NCBI GenBank assembly: GCA_963575745.1
Contig: CAUYUJ010018627.1
Coordinates: 277,052 to 341,051, forward strand
From: Prorocentrum cordatum
Lineage: Eukaryota; Sar; Dinophyceae; Prorocentrales; Prorocentraceae
Direction: 5' to 3'
Length of the DNA: 64,000 nucleotides
Shown piece after piece: positions 40,098-49,639 of this stretch. The notes beneath the pieces are model-generated. The model was not told the DNA's origin and ran no database searches. It was given only the letters and a program-made list of their open reading frames with translations. The position numbers were made by a program, and so were the translations under genes. Each line of letters opens with the position of its first letter. Position 1 is the stretch's first letter.

Positions 40098-40263
40098 GAA
40101 ATCAACAAGGTGGGAGAGGGGGACACTCCGTTTTCAGTAGCTACGCCTCGGGAGCCCGAGGAGTCACGATCATCCCGCAGCAAGCGGGCACTAAGCCTAA
40201 AAGGCTGATACGGGAACACATGCAATTACAAAGAGGGGTGGAGGGAAGAGGAGACACACCACA
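40076..40263 (-). repeat. 5' LTR of the Copia element
   Basis: 188 bp, TGTGGTG...ACTAACA on the coding strand. It contains three hairpin-capable palindromes: 40146-40161 (CCTCGGGAGCCCGAGG), 40174-40188 (stem CCCGC/GCGGG) and 40195-40205 (GCCTAAAAGGC). The ATG of the polyprotein (40097) lies inside it, 22 bases before its end. The other LTR differs at three bases near 30856 and 30901-30902. Confidence 0.9.
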
Positions 40264-40582
40264 CAACTTCGATTCGCAATTTCCCCCCGCGATAATCAGG
40301 TTCCACCTCGCCGCCCCACTCCACATTCAAATCTGTCTGACCCGAGGATAATAACCACTCAGGGGTTAAGGGGGGGGGTACTCTTTATTGTCTGGGGGAC
40401 GCGGTTAGCGGCCTTGCACGGGGTAGAGCACAAGTCAACTACTGAACACGGTTGGCGCTCGTGTGCTGCTGCAGATCAGCCAAGGACCAGGCGCAGCAAC
40501 TATCGAATCAATGACACGCCGCAGTGGTAGACCCATCGGCGTGCTGCTGCTGAAGAGACACTCGCCCTCCAGGCAAAAACGG

Positions 40583-40680
40583 TGGAACAACACGCCACCA
40601 AATTCCAAACGGCGGCGCGTCGAAAAACTGTGGAACAACACGCCAGCCTGTTCCAAACGGCGGCGCGGCGTAGATACTCC
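40583..40680. repeat. 48-bp tandem repeat, 2 copies
   Basis: TGGAACAACACGCCA...TTCCAAACGGCGGCGCG occurs at 40583 and 40631. In one plus-strand frame it encodes a 16-residue repeat (EQHATKFQTAARRKTV, then EQHASLFQTAARRRYS). A related short sequence (GTACAGCAACACGCC) lies at 44258. No gene is supported in 40264-41260. Confidence 0.65.
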
Positions 40681-41045
40681 TTCTCCCTCCCGGGTGGGCG
40701 GCAGGACGCAGGAGAGGATCGTGGCCGCGTGGCCGACCCCACAGGCCTCGGATCCCAAACGTGCGGACGCCCCCCCGTCTGGCATGCAACCAAACGAGCC
40801 CCGAAAGAAACGATCTCTGGACCCTGGGGGCTCCGCCCGGGACGGTTTCCTCCTCCAGCGTAGTTCGATGACGGGCCCAGCGCCCAGGGTCCAGGGGAGC
40901 CAAAGCGCGGTGCACCACCTCAGGCCCCGTTTCTCTCAAGACCCGTCCGCTTTTGGGCGAGGGGGTGGCGTTGCGTGCCCGACCCTGGAAGCTCCAGATT
41001 CATAAGACAAAAAAAACGTGGACATAAACGTTCGGAATTCCGCAC

Positions 41046-41087
41046 GCATTTCTTGGATCGGCGCTGGGTGACCGATCCAAAAAATGC
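41046..41087. repeat. 16-bp inverted repeat (hairpin)
   Basis: GCATTTCTTGGATCGG (41046-41061) and its complement with one mismatch (41072-41087), with a 10-base loop. The left arm and loop resemble the palindrome arm at 63540-63558 (TTTCTCGGATCGGCGCTGG). Confidence 0.8.
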
Positions 41088-41269
41088 CCCAAGGGGGTCC
41101 CATACATCCGGCGATGAACCGCCAAAGGCTAGAAGTTCCTCCTTTTGGTTGTTAGTATTAATCATAGTCGTGTCCTCTTCTTCCGCGCTCAACCAGCGAA
41201 GCGTCACGTCGTGATGGCAACCATCTGAGAACATAGCGAAATCGCGCTGCAGCGCCCCGTCAACCTCAA

Positions 41270-41410
41270 CTCCCACCAGCCCACTGGGCGTAGGTGGTTT
41301 AACAAACTTTGTTTCCTCTCTGCTAAAATCCCCCCTTCCCCTGCTCGGGGGAGGGGTTTGTCACTGTTCCCTATTAATATACACTCCCTCCCCCAGGCGA
41401 CTGGGCGCCA
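41270..41410. repeat. Dispersed repeat D2, copy 1
   Basis: TCCCACCAGCCCACTGGGCG, GTGGTTTAACAA and a C-rich segment with CGGGGGAGGGGTTTG. Other copies at 43134-43270 and 58582-58715. Its G/C-rich tail (CCCTGGGCCTGAAGGGGGTG) reappears at 41921-41940 after the GGC run, as if the run expanded inside the element. Confidence 0.7.
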
Positions 41411-41560
41411 ACTAGTGTCACTACGGGCCCCCCCCGACCATTCCTTGTAACAAAAACAATGCAAAACACACTCCGCCTCCAAATTTGGAGCATTCGCAGC
41501 GAACCCGATGCGGCCTCCCCCCACCATCCCTATCAAAAAACAAAACAAAGCACACTTGGC

Positions 41561-41608
41561 GGCGGCGGCGGCGGCTGCGGCGGGGGCAGCGGCCGCGGCG
41601 GCTGCGGC

Positions 41609-41640
<32 letters not shown>

Positions 41641-41765
41641 GGGGGGCGGCGGCGGCGGCGGCGGCGGTGACGGCGGCGGCGGCAGCGGTGGCGGCAGCGG
41701 CTGCGGCGGCGGCGGCGGACAGCGGCGGCGGCGGCTGGCGGCGGCGGCGGAGGCGGTGGCGGCGG
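41561..41765 (+). repeat. GGC trinucleotide run
   Basis: GGCGGC with interruptions; encodes poly-Gly, poly-Ala or poly-Arg depending on frame. No flanking coding evidence. Confidence 0.9.
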
Positions 41766-41999
41766 GTTCGCCCCCAGTAGTTGCCCATCCAAAGACGACT
41801 GCTGAATATGCTTCTGCTCGGGCCAGGCACGGGTGCGACGTATGTGTTGGGAGGGCGGGTGGGAGTGAGCGAGACGGGTTGCGGGCGGGGAAGGAGTCTT
41901 GACCCCTCCCCCTTCCCCCTTCCCTGGGCCTGAAGGGGGTGGGGCGCGAGGTGTAAGAGCGTCCTTTTTGGTCTAAGAGAACCCTTGGGAACGCAAGGT

Positions 42000-42450
42000 G
42001 GCCTCCAAGATGGGTCAGGATACCTCAAAAGGGCTCAATAGAACTTCCGACGCACATCAGAAAAATAAACACCCAAAACGGCCCCAACACGGCCTTAAGT
42101 GCCCGCAAGGGCCTTTAAGGAACACCCCAAAAGGCAAACATGGCCATCAAACCAAAAGGAAATTAGATTTTGTGTGCCTTCTCGTTTTTCGCTCCAAAAA
42201 CGGCCAAGGAGAGCCCCGAGAGGAGATCAAGAGGGCGACACGCCACCCCCAAGAGGACCATATAGCGCTCCAAGAGCGGCCAAAAAGATCCCCAAGACGC
42301 ATTGTGTTAGCCTTCGGGGGGACCTGGATTTAGGACGACCCTCTTTTTGAGCCATCGGGGCCAAGACGGCCCAAAGAGGCCTTCCAGAAACCCTACCAAA
42401 GAGCGAGAGGACCCGAAGATTCACCAAAGAGCTCCAAGAGGGCCCCAAGA
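42000..42450. repeat. AAGAGGCCCC-type minisatellite
   Basis: Weakly periodic CCAAGANGGCCC-like units downstream of D2 copy 1. Confidence 0.6.
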
Positions 42451-42461
42451 ACCCCCCCCCA

Positions 42462-42650
42462 GACCAGCAACAACACCAGCAGCACAAGTTGCAGCACCAA
42501 CAGCAGTAGCACCAACAACACCACCAGCAGCACCAACAGCAGCACCAGTAGCAACACCAGCAGCGGCACCAGCAGCAAAACCACTAACAACTGCAGCATT
42601 AACAGCACAACAGAATAGAGGAGCAGAAGAGGAGGAGGAACAGCAGAAGA
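42462..42650. repeat. CAG/CAA/CAC trinucleotide run
   Basis: AGCACCAACAGCAGT-type units following the minisatellite. 42650-43130 holds no gene I can support. Confidence 0.85.
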
Positions 42651-43133
42651 AATAACCAGCATCGTCACCATCACATTGGCTCTTCTTGAACGACCCTGCG
42701 CGTTGTTTCACCGTGTTCTACTTTGGGTCCTGGACAAGGTTAACTGCTAAACCAACGCGACGGTGTGTTAGCGTTGTTAGCCAAATTGTCTTCAGCGTTG
42801 CGGATCAGCTTGTTGGCTTGTTAGCTTTGCTTGCTTTCTGGTCGAAGGCTGTTCCTCGTCATCCCTGCTGTCCTCGTTCCCGTTGTTTTCCGTTGTTTGC
42901 CGCCGCTCTCCGCTTCAAAACTAAAAACGCGGGAAAAAAACAAAGTTCCAGCACCGGTGTAACACTGGCCCGAAACAGGCCAAGAGGCCCGATGGCCCCA
43001 GGTGGGTCAATCGGCCTTCGGGTCCGCCCGCCAGCATTGGTGGCCACGGCGATGTTAAACCATGAAACCAACTGATTTGAAAGCATTGAATAGCACAGCT
43101 GAAAACACAACATGTAATAATCCTCGTTCTAAA

Positions 43134-43270
43134 GTCCCACCAACCTTTTGGGCGCAAGTGGTCTAACAATCTCATTTGTCCCTCTTCCATAACTCCCTCC
43201 TGCCTTTTTCGGGGGGGGTTGACCGCTCCCCCTACCCCCTTTCGTGGACCTGGTCGGAGGGGTACGATGT
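43134..43270. repeat. Dispersed repeat D2, copy 2
   Basis: GTCCCACCAACCTTTTGGGC, GTGGTCTAACAA and GACCGCTCCCCCTACCCCCT. Confidence 0.7.
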
Positions 43271-43379
43271 GGCAGAAGGCCCCTTACCTGCCGAGATGGT
43301 TCCGAGAAGGCCTCAACAATCCGACCGAATATCGCCTCCAATATGAATCAATATAAACCAACATGGCTCAAGAGCACTA

Positions 43380-43830
43380 GCAGCATGCTTCCAAGAGGCC
43401 CCAAGAGGACCACAATACGGTTCCAGGTGTTCTCGGAACTCCCACGGCGGGCCCCCCCGAGAGACCCCAATCCATCAACAACTTAACGAAGTTCAATGAT
43501 GTGTGCTTTCTCGCCTTTTCGTTTTCGATACGTTTTTGAAGCCTCAACATGGCCCCAAAATGGCCCCCACATATTCCAAGAGGGGTCCAAAAGGCCCCCA
43601 AAACGGCCCCACGAGCGCCCAATATCGCCCCACGAGCACCCCAAGAGGGCCCCAAGGGGCGATTTCGATGGCCCTGGAAGGCGGGGGGGGGGGGGGGCAA
43701 ATCGAGGGCCCCTCTCCTTCGATCGATGGTCTCCAAGACGGCCCCAAGAGGCGCCCCATAGCCCCCAAAAGGGCCCCAAGAGAACGCAAAGAGAACCCCA
43801 AGAGGGCACCATGACGGCCCTAAGACGCCC
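43380..43830. repeat. AAGAGGCCCC-type minisatellite
   Basis: CCAAGAGGCCCCAAGAGG and related units, including a G15 tract at 43683-43697, lying between D2 copy 2 and D3 copy 1. Confidence 0.7.
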
Positions 43831-43837
43831 CCAAACC

Positions 43838-43965
43838 CGGAGATCTCTCGGTACACCTTGGTTGCTCGCTTTGTTTCCCTTGATGTGCCTCTTCGTCCCT
43901 TTTCCCATCAGCTCCCATGGGCACGGCTTCAGAATGGGCGGGTGGGGAGACTATTGATCGCGACC
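43838..43965. repeat. Dispersed repeat D3, copy 1
   Basis: GGAGATCTCTCGGTACACC through TGATGTGCCTCTTCGTCCC and CCCATCAGCTCCCATGGGC to GGGTGGGGAGACT. Copy 2 is at 44649-44772. Confidence 0.7.
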
Positions 43966-44284
43966 GCGGCTAGAGGTCGGGCGGCGTCAGGGGGCGGTGC
44001 AGACTAGCAACGGCCTGGATTAGCGCAGGAAAGAAGAAGAGCGAAAGAGAAAAGACCAAGCGGGAGGGGGGCAAACAGGAGGCGAGCCTCGCTGCCGGTC
44101 ACAGGAAGGCGCATTCCAGGAAGTCCTTCCGGGCAAAGTGCAGTACCAAAACGGTGGATCCACGTCGACGCCGAAGACCGTCAGCCATGTCTGGTGGGGA
44201 GACGCGAGGCATGGATAATGTATAGCTTTTGCTTTTTCAGCGCGCCGAGGTGAAAACGGTACAGCAACACGCCCTGTGCATATT

Positions 44285-44640
44285 TCCGAAGCACCAAGGC
44301 CATCGCAGCAGCACGAGCAAGAGCAGCAGCACGAGCAACAGCAGCAGCACCAGCAGCAGCAGCAGCAGCAACAGTTAAAGCAGCAACACCAGCAGCACCA
44401 GCAGCAGCAGCAGCAGCAACACTATCAGCACCACCAGCAACAACGCCAGAAGCAGCACCAACACCAGCAGCACCACCAGCAGGACCAGCAGCAGCAGCAC
44501 CAGCAACATCAGCAACACCACCACCAGCAACAGCACTAGCAGAAGCAGCGGCAACACCATCAGCAGCAGCACCAGCACACCAGCAGTAATACCAACACGA
44601 TCAGTATTAGCATCAGCACCATCAGCAGCAGCACTGACAC
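44285..44640. repeat. CAG/CAA trinucleotide run
   Basis: Long imperfect AGCAGC, CACCAG and CAACAC run that would encode poly-Gln/His in one plus frame (44276-44539). I treat it as non-coding: no non-repetitive coding sequence adjoins it. Confidence 0.85.
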
Positions 44641-44648
44641 CCCTCGCT

Positions 44649-44772
44649 CCCAGAGATCTCTCAATTCACCCTTCTAGCCCGCACTGTTTCACTATGTGTC
44701 TCTTCCTCCGTTGTCCCGTCAGCTCTCATAGGCATCGGCTCTGACTGGGCTGGTGGGGATACGCGCCGCGGC
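44649..44772. repeat. Dispersed repeat D3, copy 2
   Basis: CAGAGATCTCTCAATTCACC, TATGTGTCTCTTCCTCCG, CCCGTCAGCTCTCATAGGC and GGGCTGGTGGGGATACGCG. The last part also occurs at 59477-59495. Confidence 0.7.
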
Positions 44773-45312
44773 AAGAATCGATGGAAAGACTGCGTGCACG
44801 TTGGGAACGAGATGGGCGAACAGCACTGGACAGGAAGAGAAGCCCACTAGGGCACAAAAGAATAATCAACGAAAAGGAGTCCCCTGAACCTCCCGCACTC
44901 CAGGCACTCATCGATTCTCCTCGGGCCCCGGGAGGCGAGGTAGCTGCAACCTCCGCCGCCCCTGGGGACGGAGGGAGGAGAGAGGAGGACCATAGGCTGA
45001 AGCGAGAGGAGGAGTGGCAGTGAGCTCGAGGTTTGCGGATGTTGGGTTGGGATGGTGGCTCCGTCCTTACCTCAACGGAAAGTGTGGCGAAGTGGCGGCG
45101 GCGTCAGCAGGCGAGGACTGGCAGAGCAATGGGCGGCACTCCTCGATCGTCTCCTCCCGCCTCGTTTGAGCTCAGACGCATATCTTGACAGGATGGCTGT
45201 ATGACGATACCTAGAGACACAATGCTGAAAGTAGTTTTTTGGGAAGAAAGTGCATATTGCTGCCGATCTTTTCACGGTGGCTGTGGTGGGAGGAAACTCG
45301 GGCTCAGAATTC

Positions 45313-45344
45313 AGCCGCATCGCCAATGTATTGGCGATGCGGCT
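45313..45344. repeat. Perfect 15-bp palindrome with 2-base centre
   Basis: AGCCGCATCGCCAAT (45313-45327), GT, then its exact complement (45330-45344). Confidence 0.9.
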
Positions 45345-45388
45345 CAATCCTCCGACCCCATCTACACTGACCCCATTTGGGAGGCCTG

Positions 45389-45502
45389 GATTCCCCTCCT
45401 CCTCCTCCTCCTCCTCCTCCTCCTCCTCCTCCTACTCCTCTTACTCCTCTTCCTCCTCCTCCTCCTCCTCCTCCTCCTCCTCCTCCTCCTCCTCCTCCCG
45501 GG
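45389..45502. repeat. TCC trinucleotide run
   Basis: CTCCTC units with TAC/TTC interruptions; 44780-45300 upstream has no supported gene. Confidence 0.9.
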
Positions 45503-45879
45503 GGTGGGGGGGTGCCCTGTCGGTGGGCTCTCTCTCCCCTTGATCTCTCCCTCTACGGCCCGCGAGCCTTCCTCACGCAGCGCCGTCGGGCCGCTCCCTC
45601 GACTCCGATGGCCCGCGGACGGTCGGCCGCGCGGCCCGGCGGCCCGCGGAGCCACCGAGCCCGCGCCGGGGCTGGGCATTGAGCCTCCCCCCTCCCCCCC
45701 GCGAGGCTCCCGCAGCTCGGCCACCGCCGCCGTCAGCCCCCCCAGCGACGCCCGCTGCTCGCCCAGCTGCCTCCGCAGGTCCGCCTCGCTCGCCTGCAGC
45801 TCGCGCCTGTCGTGCTCCTCGTCGTGGCGGGGGCAGGGCGCCCGCCGCCGCGAGGCGAAGGCAGGATGGGGACGAGGTC

Positions 45880-46545
45880 ATCCCTCCTCCTCCTGCTCTC
45901 CCTCGTCCTCCTGCTCTCCCTCCTCGTCCTCCTGCTCCTCCTCCTCCTCCTCCTCCTCATCCCCCTCCTCTTCCTCCTCCTCCTCCTCATCCCCCTCCTC
46001 CTGCTCCTTCTCCTCCTGCTCCTTCTCCTCCTACTCCTCCTCCTCCTCCTCCTGCTCCTTTTTCTCTCCTCCTCCTCCTCTCCTCCTCCTCCTCCTCTCC
46101 TCCTCCTCCTCCCCCTCCTCCTCAACCTCCTTCTCCTCCGCCTCCTCCCCATCCTCCTCCGTCTCTCCATCCTCCTCCTCGTCGTCCTCCTCGTCCGCCT
46201 CTTCCGCCTCCTCCTCCTCCTCCTAGTCCTCTCCCTCCTCCTCCACTTTCTCCCTCATCCTCGTCCTCGTCCGCATGCACCCTCCTCCTCGTCCTCCTCG
46301 TCCTACTTCTCCTCCTCATCATCCTCCCTCCAGCTCGCTCGTCCACGTCTTCGTACTCGTCCTCGTCCTCGTCCACCTCCTTCCTCCCTCGACTCCTCCC
46401 TCCTCCTTCTCCTCCCTCGGCCATCTCCTCCTCCTATTTCTCATCTTGCTCCGTCCTTGTTTCTCCTCCCCCTCCTCCATCTCCCTCCTCGTCCCCCTCC
46501 TCTTACTCCTCCTCCTCCTCCTCCTCCTCCTCATCCTTCTTCTCG
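45880..46545. repeat. Long degenerate TCC tract
   Basis: More than 600 bases of nearly pure pyrimidine on the plus strand. All long frames through it are Ser/Pro/Leu or Arg/Glu low complexity. 45503-45880 between the two tracts is GC-rich without a recognisable protein. Confidence 0.85.
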
Positions 46546-47024
46546 CTCGGGGCGCGGGAACAAATCTGCATAACTCAGAAACTTTCAAAGGTCCAGGTAT
46601 ATCTGTAGAATCGGCGATAGAGCCCCGTTGCGAGCCATCTAGCGCCTCCCCTGGCGCGCTCGCGCCCGAGGGAGGGGGTCCCAACGCCGATTCAAGAAAT
46701 TTCGCTTATGCTTATGATGGTTATGCGACTTCCCTCCACCGAACAAGTGACCGTTGTCAGATTTTCGCGACCATGTCGCTAGGCACGGGTGAGAGTGCCC
46801 TCAGGTCCCTTTGCAGTCTTCAGTCCTCAGCCCCAGGATTGACTACCAATGGGCCCAGACCCAAAATGAACAACTGTTCCAGGGTCTCTGGCGCGCCTCC
46901 CGCGGCCCCCCAGTGCGTCCCGCATGACTTGTTCGGAGCCACGAGCGCCCCAGGACGGGCGGAGAGAGCCCCGAGAGGCCCCTGACCTACAACCCATGTG
47001 CGGAAGCGGGATGGGTCGAAGGCC

Positions 47025-47380
47025 AGAGATCCGCCGCCCCCTGTGGCTTGCCGCAGGGGTTCACGACGTGCCAGAAGTCGGGTGCAGTCGGACCCAGGCC
47101 AGAAGAACATCCCTCGTGAGCATGTGACCCTCCGTCGGCCTCGATAAACCGAACACCTCAGGGCCCCCTCCCTAGCATGCACACGAGCATCCAGCAAGCA
47201 CGAATAGCACTAGGGGCACCCTCCCCGAATCGCCCTCGATCTATTGCCTCGGTCCGCTTGCACGCCTGGGCCTGCTGTCAAGGCTCTCGGCGGCAGTGGG
47301 CTCTCGGCCGATCGCGCCCGCGGCGTGGAGAGCTCCGCCGACTCTGGCATCCGTGGGCCCTCCCCCTCACGACGGACCAC
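47025..47380. repeat. Dispersed repeat D5, copy 1
   Basis: Contains GATCCGCCGCCCCCTGTGGC, GTTCACGACGTGCCA, CTCGGCCGATCGCGCC and AGAGCTCCGCCGACTCTGGC. The same pieces in the same order, closer together, occur at 48310-48475. 46560-47020 has no gene I can support. Confidence 0.65.
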
Positions 47381-47399
47381 AGGTGGCCTGCAAGATGTC

Positions 47400-47800
47400 C
47401 TCTGAGACGGCGACGACGGCCCCAGACGAGCCAACATGCTCCCAAGACGGTCCGAGAGGCCCCCCAAGCGGCCTGAGTGGCCTCATCAGAGGCCATATGA
47501 GGACCTCCAGAAAGGCCCGAAGAAGCAGCCAACATCACTGATGTGCCGTGATTGGATTTACAGAATGATGGCGTTTGCTACTGTACTGTTCTCTGGCGGG
47601 CCGAGAAGACGGCCCCAGAGGCCACAAAGATTGCCGAGTGCCCACGAGGCCTCCGGGACGGCCACCTGACGGCCCAACGGGCTCCCAGGACGACCCCACG
47701 AGAGCCCTAAGTCGGACCCGGAGATCTCCAAGACGCCCAAGACGGCCTCCAAGGCAGCCCTGAGGCGCCCAAAGAGGGCCCCAAGTCGACCCAGGGAAGC
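47400..47800. repeat. AAGAGGCCCC-type minisatellite
   Basis: Weakly periodic CCAAGACGGCC, CCTGACGGCCC and related units. Confidence 0.6.
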
Positions 47801-48107
47801 CTCTCGGGAGCGGCCCAGCAGGGGGGCCAGTGACGTAATGAAATAAGAAGAGGCGCGATGAAATCTGGGGAAATATCATGGCCCCCGCCAGGATATCCAC
47901 CCCCCCCTGGTCATCACCCCCCTCTTTTCCGCCCACGAACCTCCAAGACGGCTTCCGACGGCGTCGGACGGACCGGGAACGCCCTCGGGACGGCCAAAGA
48001 GCATCTCAAGGACCTCCACAGGCCCCCAAGAGGTTCAAGGAGGCCTCCACGAGGCCTCGAAGAGGCTCTCAGGAGGCTCAGAGAGTGCCCGAAAAGCTCC
48101 AAAGAGC

Positions 48108-48165
48108 CCTCCTCCTCCTCCTCCTCCTCCTCCTCCTCCTCCTCCTCCTCCTCCCTCGTCCTATT
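48108..48165. repeat. TCC trinucleotide run
   Basis: Pure CTCCTC run of about 55 bases. Confidence 0.9.
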
Positions 48166-48309
48166 CCCATTCCTCCCCTAAGTGTTCCCCTAAGTGTTCC
48201 CACAACGGCTGGGGGGGGGCACAGAGTCCGATAGCGTGGCGGAGCTCTGGCCACAACGTTCGGCCGCATAGGCGCTTCTGCACGGCAGGGAGCGGCGGTG
48301 ATTCGCCTG

Positions 48310-48475
48310 AGGCGTCTTCGATCCGCCGCCATCTGTGGCTTGCCACGGGGGTGCACGGCGTGCCAAATGTCAGGCAACTGATGATCCTTTTTGAAGATTC
48401 CTTCTCGGCCGATCGCTCCGGCAGCGCGGAAAGCTCCGCCGATTCCGCTCTCCGTTGGCCTTACCCTTCTTGATT
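48310..48475. repeat. Dispersed repeat D5, copy 2
   Basis: GATCCGCCGCCATCTGTGGC, GTGCACGGCGTGCCA, CTCGGCCGATCGCTCC and AAAGCTCCGCCGATTCCGCT; compare 47025-47380. Confidence 0.65.
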
Positions 48476-48479
48476 GCCT

Positions 48480-49105
48480 CAAGATGGCCTCCAAGACGGC
48501 TAAGATGGCCTCCAGGAAGGCCAAGATGGCCCAAAGAGCGCCCGAGATGGCTGCCAAGTGTCTCCAATACGGCCCAAGATGCACCCGTGACAGCATCAAA
48601 TGGCCTCAGTATGGCCCAAGAAGGCCCAAGAGGCCCTCAACAGGCCTCCAAGACGGCCCAAGACGGTTCCAAGAGGTCCTCCGAAGAGGCCAAATCATTG
48701 ATTTCCCCTGGGTCTTCGAATAAGTTTAGCCGTTGCTTCTGTTCGGCCTTCCGACGGACCAAGAAGGCGCAAGAGGCCCCCAAGGTCGCCCCCATAGTGC
48801 CAAAGGGGCCTCCAAGATGGGCCCATGGCGGTCCAAGAGGGCCCACCCCAGAAAGACCCCGAGACGGCCCAGGAGATCTCCCAGACGCCCAAGATGCCCC
48901 CCGAAACGGCTCTGAATCGCCCCCAAGAGAGCCCAAAGTTGGCCGAGAGAGGCCCCCAAGACAACTTCCGACTGCGTCAGGTGGGCCAGTAACGCCTTCA
49001 GACGGCCAAACAGCCTCCCGAGGAGCTACCCGAAGAGGCCCAAGAGGCTCAAAGAGGCCCCGAAGAGGCCGCCAAGAGGCCCCAGGCAGCTCCCAGGAGG
49101 CCCAA
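48480..49105. repeat. AAGAGGCCCC-type minisatellite
   Basis: CCAAGATGGCC and CCAAGAGGCCCC units in one orientation over about 600 bases. Confidence 0.7.
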
Positions 49106-49486
49106 CCGCGGGTGCGAGCAAGCACGGAGCGAGGACGAAGGCAGGACGAGGCCAAACTCGGGCGACGAGGGACAAGTCCAGGGGGGGGGGACTGACGCTG
49201 GGGCGCACGCACCCAGCTGGACTTCGAGGATACCTGTCCCCGATAGATCGGCGACGTGCCCCTGGTGGCGAACCCGCACGGTCCTGGATGGAGCGGGCTA
49301 TCGGGCCCCTGTCGGCGATGAATGGGCGGTTGGGGATCGATGCTTCCCCCCCTGAGCCACCCCCTGACGTTGCCCCGGAAGGGACTGGGACAACATCGGA
49401 GGAGGACAACCTCGGGAACCTCTTCGCTGTAGGTTGCCTGTCGAGCATCGAGGGCTCTAGGCTCGAGGGATCGAGGGTTTTGAATG

Positions 49487-49635
49487 AGCCCAGGGACACG
49501 CAAACAAAATAAGCATAGACCCCAAGATTCCCAATATTGTTTCGTATTTTCTGGATGTTCGTCTTCCTATGTTTTCCCATGTTTTCCCGGGAATCCTCGA
49601 TCATTTGCGTCTGTGTGTTTATCTTCCCCCCTGAG
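49487..49635. repeat. Dispersed repeat D1, copy 4
   Basis: GGGACACGCAAACAAA start, TTTTCTGGATGTTCGTCTTCC core, TCTGTGTGTTTATC and CCCCTGAG end. Confidence 0.8.
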
Positions 49636-49639
49636 ATTT

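Larger units (their letters stand above)
30809..40263 (-). mobile_element. Copia-type LTR retrotransposon with methyltransferase-like domain
   Basis: About 9455 bp, transcribed from right to left. Two 188-bp direct LTRs (30809-30996 and 40076-40263) differ at 3 positions and have TG...CA ends. The domain order Gag, zinc knuckle, protease, integrase, reverse transcriptase, RNase H is Copia order. CAAC lies directly outside both ends (30805-30808 and 40264-40267), extending to CAACT if the terminal T is shared. Next to the upstream LTR, TGGTAGCCGGAGC on the minus strand is a candidate primer binding site. LTR identity of about 98 percent indicates a fairly recent insertion. Coding damage or unusual decoding: a 355-codon region in another frame (36626-37693) and a one-base shift in a nine-base homopolymer (34316-34324). 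The integrase also has Asp in place of the third catalytic Glu. Confidence 0.9.

Noticed and set aside
40184-40212. LTR segment CCGTATCAGCCTTTTAGGCTTAG resembling the spliced leader (minus strand)
   Set aside because: Similarity needs several gaps and mismatches, and GCCTTTTAGGC is itself a palindrome that explains much of it.
41281-41300. D2 head as a tRNA-derived short element (A-box-like TAGGTGGTTTAA)
   Set aside because: No convincing B box at the right distance in any of the three copies.
44276-44539. Poly-Gln protein
   Set aside because: CAG/CAA repeat with no adjoining coding sequence and a matching non-coding run at 42462-42650.
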